NCBI RefSeq assembly: GCF_031454155.1
Contig: NZ_JAVDQG010000004.1
Span: 1 to 64,000 of the forward strand
Length of the DNA: 64,000 nt
Direction of reading: 5' to 3'
DNA from: Desmospora profundinema
Lineage (GTDB): Bacteria; Bacillota; Bacilli; Thermoactinomycetales; DSM-45169
Every line of letters begins with the position of its first letter. Position 1 is the first letter of the stretch. Under the pieces are notes generated by a model. That model did no database searches and had not been told where the DNA came from. It saw nothing but the letters and a program-made list of their open reading frames with translations. Shown in pieces: positions 61,377-64,000 of this stretch. The position numbers and the translations under genes are program-made.

Positions 61377-62333
61377 ATGGGTTGGAGGATGAAGATCGGA
61401 TCTCGTTTATGGGTCTTGATGCTGGTTTTGGTCATGGTTTGGAGTGTCGGCTGTCAGGCGGTTACCGACACCGGAAAAGAGGCGGGCCAGCCGCAGGAGC
61501 AAGCGGGAGAATCGTTTCCTGTTACGCTGACGGATGGCACGGATACCGAGGTGACCATTGAAAGTGAGCCGAAAGCGATTGTATCGCTGATCCCCAGCAT
61601 GACGGAGACGGCGTACGCATTGGATCTGGGTGACAAGATGGTGGGGGTGACCACCAATGATGATTATCCCGAAGAAGTGAAAGAGTTGGAGACGGTTGGC
61701 GATATGACGATCGACGTGGAGAAAGTGGCTTCCCTGAAGCCGGACCTGGTACTGGCCTCTACCATGAACGGGGAAGCGATCAATAAACTGCGGGATCTCG
61801 GTTTGACCGTCCTTTCGTATGAACCGCAAAATCTGGAGGACGTCTTTCAAATGATTCGTGATGTGGGACAGGCCACCGGCTCGGTGGAGAAAGCCGAAGA
61901 GGTCGTGTCCGGCATGGAAGAGGAAAAGAAACAGGCACAAGAAGTGGCGGCGGCGGTCAAGGATGATGATCGGGCACGGGTATGGATGGAAGTTTCTCCG
62001 GAATTGCACACTTCCGGGAAAGGGACCTTTATGGATGAACTGATTACACTGGCCGGCGGAGAAAATGTGGCGACGGACCATGAAGGGTGGGACCCTGTTT
62101 CGTCGGAGACGGTCGTTCAGTGGAATCCGGATGTGATTCTGTTTACACATGGGGATGAAAAGGCGATTCAATCCCGTGGCGGCTGGAAAAAAGTAAACGC
62201 GTTAAAGGAAGGTCGAATCGAAGCACTGGAGGGCAATTTGGTCAGCCGGCCCGGTCCGCGGATTACGCAGGGGCTCCTTCATCTCGCAGAAGTTCTTTAT
62301 CCGGAAGCGTATTCTGATGTAGTCGGACAATGA
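61377..62333 (+). CDS. btuF: vitamin B12 ABC transporter substrate-binding lipoprotein
   Basis: A 318-residue protein with a lipoprotein signal (MVWSVGC) and the BtuF/FepB-like fold: TEVTIESEPKAIVSLIPSMTETAYAL, KPDLVLASTMNGE, and ESVVVQWNPDVIL-like segment near the end. It captures cobalamin or corrinoid outside the cell for BtuC-BtuD. The position after the cobalamin riboswitch supports B12 rather than siderophore. ATG 61377 and ATG 61389 are both possible starts; neither has ideally spaced purine-rich sequence. Confidence 0.9.
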   Translation: MGWRMKIGSRLWVLMLVLVMVWSVGCQAVTDTGKEAGQPQEQAGESFPVTLTDGTDTEVTIESEPKAIVSLIPSMTETAYALDLGDKMVGVTTNDDYPEEVKELETVGDMTIDVEKVASLKPDLVLASTMNGEAINKLRDLGLTVLSYEPQNLEDVFQMIRDVGQATGSVEKAEEVVSGMEEEKKQAQEVAAAVKDDDRARVWMEVSPELHTSGKGTFMDELITLAGGENVATDHEGWDPVSSETVVQWNPDVILFTHGDEKAIQSRGGWKKVNALKEGRIEALEGNLVSRPGPRITQGLLHLAEVLYPEAYSDVVGQ

Positions 62334-63382
62334 ACGGGAATCAGTGGGCGATTCGACTGGGGTTCTGGTGTTTAGCCTTCATTCTGTTGTTGGCGCTTTC
62401 GATGGCAGTATCCATCTCCATCGGATCTGCCGACATCGGAGTGGCCGATGTCTGGTCCGCATTGATCGGCCCTTCCGTCTCCCAGGAGATCGATCCGGTG
62501 ACAGAAGCGATCATCCGGGAAATCCGTTTGCCCCGAGTGCTACTGGCTGCTCTCGTGGGAGCGGCATTGGCAGCGGCGGGAACGGTATTTCAGGGTTTGC
62601 TGAAGAATCCTCTGGCTGATCCATATATTCTGGGGGTTTCCTCGGGCGCAGCGGTAGGTGCGGCGGTGGCCATCTTTACCGGGTGGGGAATGGCGTGGCT
62701 GGGACGCTGGACCGTCCCCCTGTGGGCGTTTGCCTTGGGAGCGGTGGCCCTCGTCTGCGTGTTGGCTCTGGCACGGGTGGGAAGCACCATGCGCAGGGAG
62801 ACTTTGATCTTGTCCGGGGTGGTGGTGCAGGCTTTTTTTGGAGCCATTCTCACCTATGTGATCGCCACTGTTTCCGCTCAGGAAATGCAACGCATCCAGT
62901 TCTGGCTGATGGGCAGTGTCGCTTTGCGGGATTGGAGCCATGCGATGGTGATCGTTCCTTTTTTGGCTGGAGGACTCCTTCTCTCCTGGCTGCTTTCCCG
63001 ATCCTTGAATCTATTTGCTTTGGGAGAACGATCGGCCGCCCATGTGGGGGTGTCCGTGGAGCGGGTGCGGTTGACACTGCTGGTAACGGCCACCCTGATG
63101 ACGGCGGCTGCCGTTTCGGTGGCCGGGACGATCGGGTTCGTCGGGTTGGTCATTCCCCATTTGATGCGGATGTTTACGGGGCCGGATCACCGGGTGCTGC
63201 TGCCGGTCGCTTCATTGGCGGGTGCGGTTTTCCTGGTGTGGGCGGACACATTTGCCCGATCAGTCATGGATCCGAGGGAGTTGCCCATTGGAGTGGTCAC
63301 CGCATTGATCGGGGCACCGTTCTTCGCCTGGCAGCTGCGGCGCTACACCCGGCGTGCGGGAGAGGAATCCCCGCTGGGCTGA
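62330..63382 (+). CDS. btuC: vitamin B12 ABC transporter permease
   Basis: A 350-residue FecCD-family permease with about ten hydrophobic helices. Motifs include IRLPRVLLAALVGAALAAAGTVFQGLLKNPLADPYILGVSSGA and GTIGFVGLVIPHLMR, both diagnostic for the BtuC/FecCD group. ATG overlaps the btuF stop as ATGA. It forms the channel for the substrate-binding protein and ATPase around it. Confidence 0.95.
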   Translation: MNGNQWAIRLGFWCLAFILLLALSMAVSISIGSADIGVADVWSALIGPSVSQEIDPVTEAIIREIRLPRVLLAALVGAALAAAGTVFQGLLKNPLADPYILGVSSGAAVGAAVAIFTGWGMAWLGRWTVPLWAFALGAVALVCVLALARVGSTMRRETLILSGVVVQAFFGAILTYVIATVSAQEMQRIQFWLMGSVALRDWSHAMVIVPFLAGGLLLSWLLSRSLNLFALGERSAAHVGVSVERVRLTLLVTATLMTAAAVSVAGTIGFVGLVIPHLMRMFTGPDHRVLLPVASLAGAVFLVWADTFARSVMDPRELPIGVVTALIGAPFFAWQLRRYTRRAGEESPLG

Positions 63383-63407
63383 TGAATGACGGAAAGGGGG
63401 GATGAAT

Positions 63408-64000
63408 ATGTTGGAAGCGATCAGGGTGAGTAAAAAGCGCAACGGGCGTCAGGTACTCCGGGACGTAAACCTAATGCTGGACAAAGGGGAAATGGTGGGA
63501 GTGATTGGGCCCAATGGTTGCGGCAAAACGACTCTGGTCCGGCTTTTGTGCGGAGAGGAGGAGCCGGATGGGGGAAAAGTCCGTTTCCAGGGGAAAGACA
63601 TGGCCGCCTGGAACCAGCGGGAACGCGCGCGGCAGATGGCTGTGCTTCCACAGGAAGGGTTGCCGCCGATTTCGTTCACCGTGGAAGAAGTGGTGGCGAT
63701 GGGACGCCATCCGCATCAGGGCATATGGCCATGGACGGTTCGCGATGACCATGAGACGGTAGACCGGGTGTTGGAACAGACCGGACTAACCGCCCGGCGC
63801 CACCGTCCCGTCCACCTGCTCAGTGGAGGTGAACGGCAACGGGTGGCCATTGCCAAGGCCATGGCCCAGGAACCCGCCTGCCTGTTGCTGGACGAACCGA
63901 CCACGTTCCTGGATATCGCCCATCAGCTTTCCATCCTGGATCGCATCCAGCGCTGGCGACGGGAGTGCGGATTGGCGGTTTTGGTGGTGTTCCACGATCT
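63408..64000 (+). CDS. btuD: vitamin B12 ABC transporter ATPase, 3' end cut by window
   Basis: At least 197 residues, still open at the window edge. Walker A is GPNGCGKTT, the signature is LLSGGERQRVAIA, Walker B is ACLLLDEPTTFLD and the switch His is in VVFHDL. ATG 63408 (or 63402) follows GGAAAGGGGGG. It completes the BtuFCD importer. No frame stop is visible because the gene continues outside. Confidence 0.9.
   Translation, partial: MLEAIRVSKKRNGRQVLRDVNLMLDKGEMVGVIGPNGCGKTTLVRLLCGEEEPDGGKVRFQGKDMAAWNQRERARQMAVLPQEGLPPISFTVEEVVAMGRHPHQGIWPWTVRDDHETVDRVLEQTGLTARRHRPVHLLSGGERQRVAIAKAMAQEPACLLLDEPTTFLDIAHQLSILDRIQRWRRECGLAVLVVFHD

Overview
The window looks like chromosomal DNA from a low-to-moderate-GC, endospore-forming Bacillota. 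Shine-Dalgarno sites are strong (AAAGGAGG type), GTG and TTG starts are frequent, and sigma-A promoters and U-tailed terminators are easy to read. A 36-residue YjcZ-type sporulation peptide is encoded. The backbone order (guanine riboswitch, purEKBCSQLFMNH-D, yerA, yerB, yerC, pcrB, pcrA, ligA) matches what I remember of Bacillus subtilis. The composition and the extra genes suggest a Thermoactinomycetaceae-like relative, but the genus cannot be proved from the sequence alone.

Layout. 0-5.4 kb: the 3' end of a 5S rRNA, a SAM methyltransferase, an ArsR-type regulator with an MFS transporter, a repeat-rich gap and a dicarboxylate/glutamate symporter. 5.45-19.4 kb: the complete IMP pathway under paired PurBoxes and a guanine riboswitch; a small membrane protein gene and a cluster of hairpin repeats separate purD from purH. 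19.7-26 kb: a seven-gene surface-polymer or polar-lipid cluster (GT2, two CDP-alcohol phosphotransferases, a CTP-type nucleotidyltransferase, glycerol-1-phosphate dehydrogenase and a Wzm/Wzt-type ABC exporter) lying where B. subtilis, as I recall, has little between purD and yerA. 26-32.3 kb: small membrane proteins, a CBS-ACT protein, yerA, a shortened UDP-sugar dehydrogenase-like gene, yerB and yerC. 32.3-34.24 kb: an IS200/IS605-type element with a dead tnpA and an apparently intact tnpB plus guide-RNA-like right end. 34.2-39.8 kb: pcrB, pcrA, ligA. 39.8-49.7 kb: an HTH-TPR regulator, a transglutaminase-like lipoprotein, an RluA-family pseudouridine synthase, a secreted lipase, a P450 and a divergent SDR. 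49.8-55.3 kb: two tandem class A penicillin-binding proteins. 55.4-60.9 kb: a YkvI-type permease, a nitroreductase, a degenerate PlsY-like protein, DUF2797, an aeRF1-like protein, a candidate small RNA and an alpha/beta hydrolase. 61.0-64.0 kb: a cobalamin riboswitch followed by btuF, btuC and the start of btuD.

How the parts connect. Purine synthesis seems controlled twice, by PurR at the DNA and by guanine in the leader RNA. Glycerol-1-phosphate dehydrogenase and PcrB, which uses glycerol-1-phosphate, lie 11 kb apart. The 19.7-26 kb cluster could feed the same unusual glycerol enantiomer into an exported glycopolymer or polar lipid, and is the best candidate for an undescribed pathway. Other leads are a family of dispersed hairpin repeats, a promoter-terminator pair without an ORF (sRNA candidate), a CDP-alcohol phosphotransferase lacking its fourth motif aspartate, and a TnpB whose partner transposase is dead.
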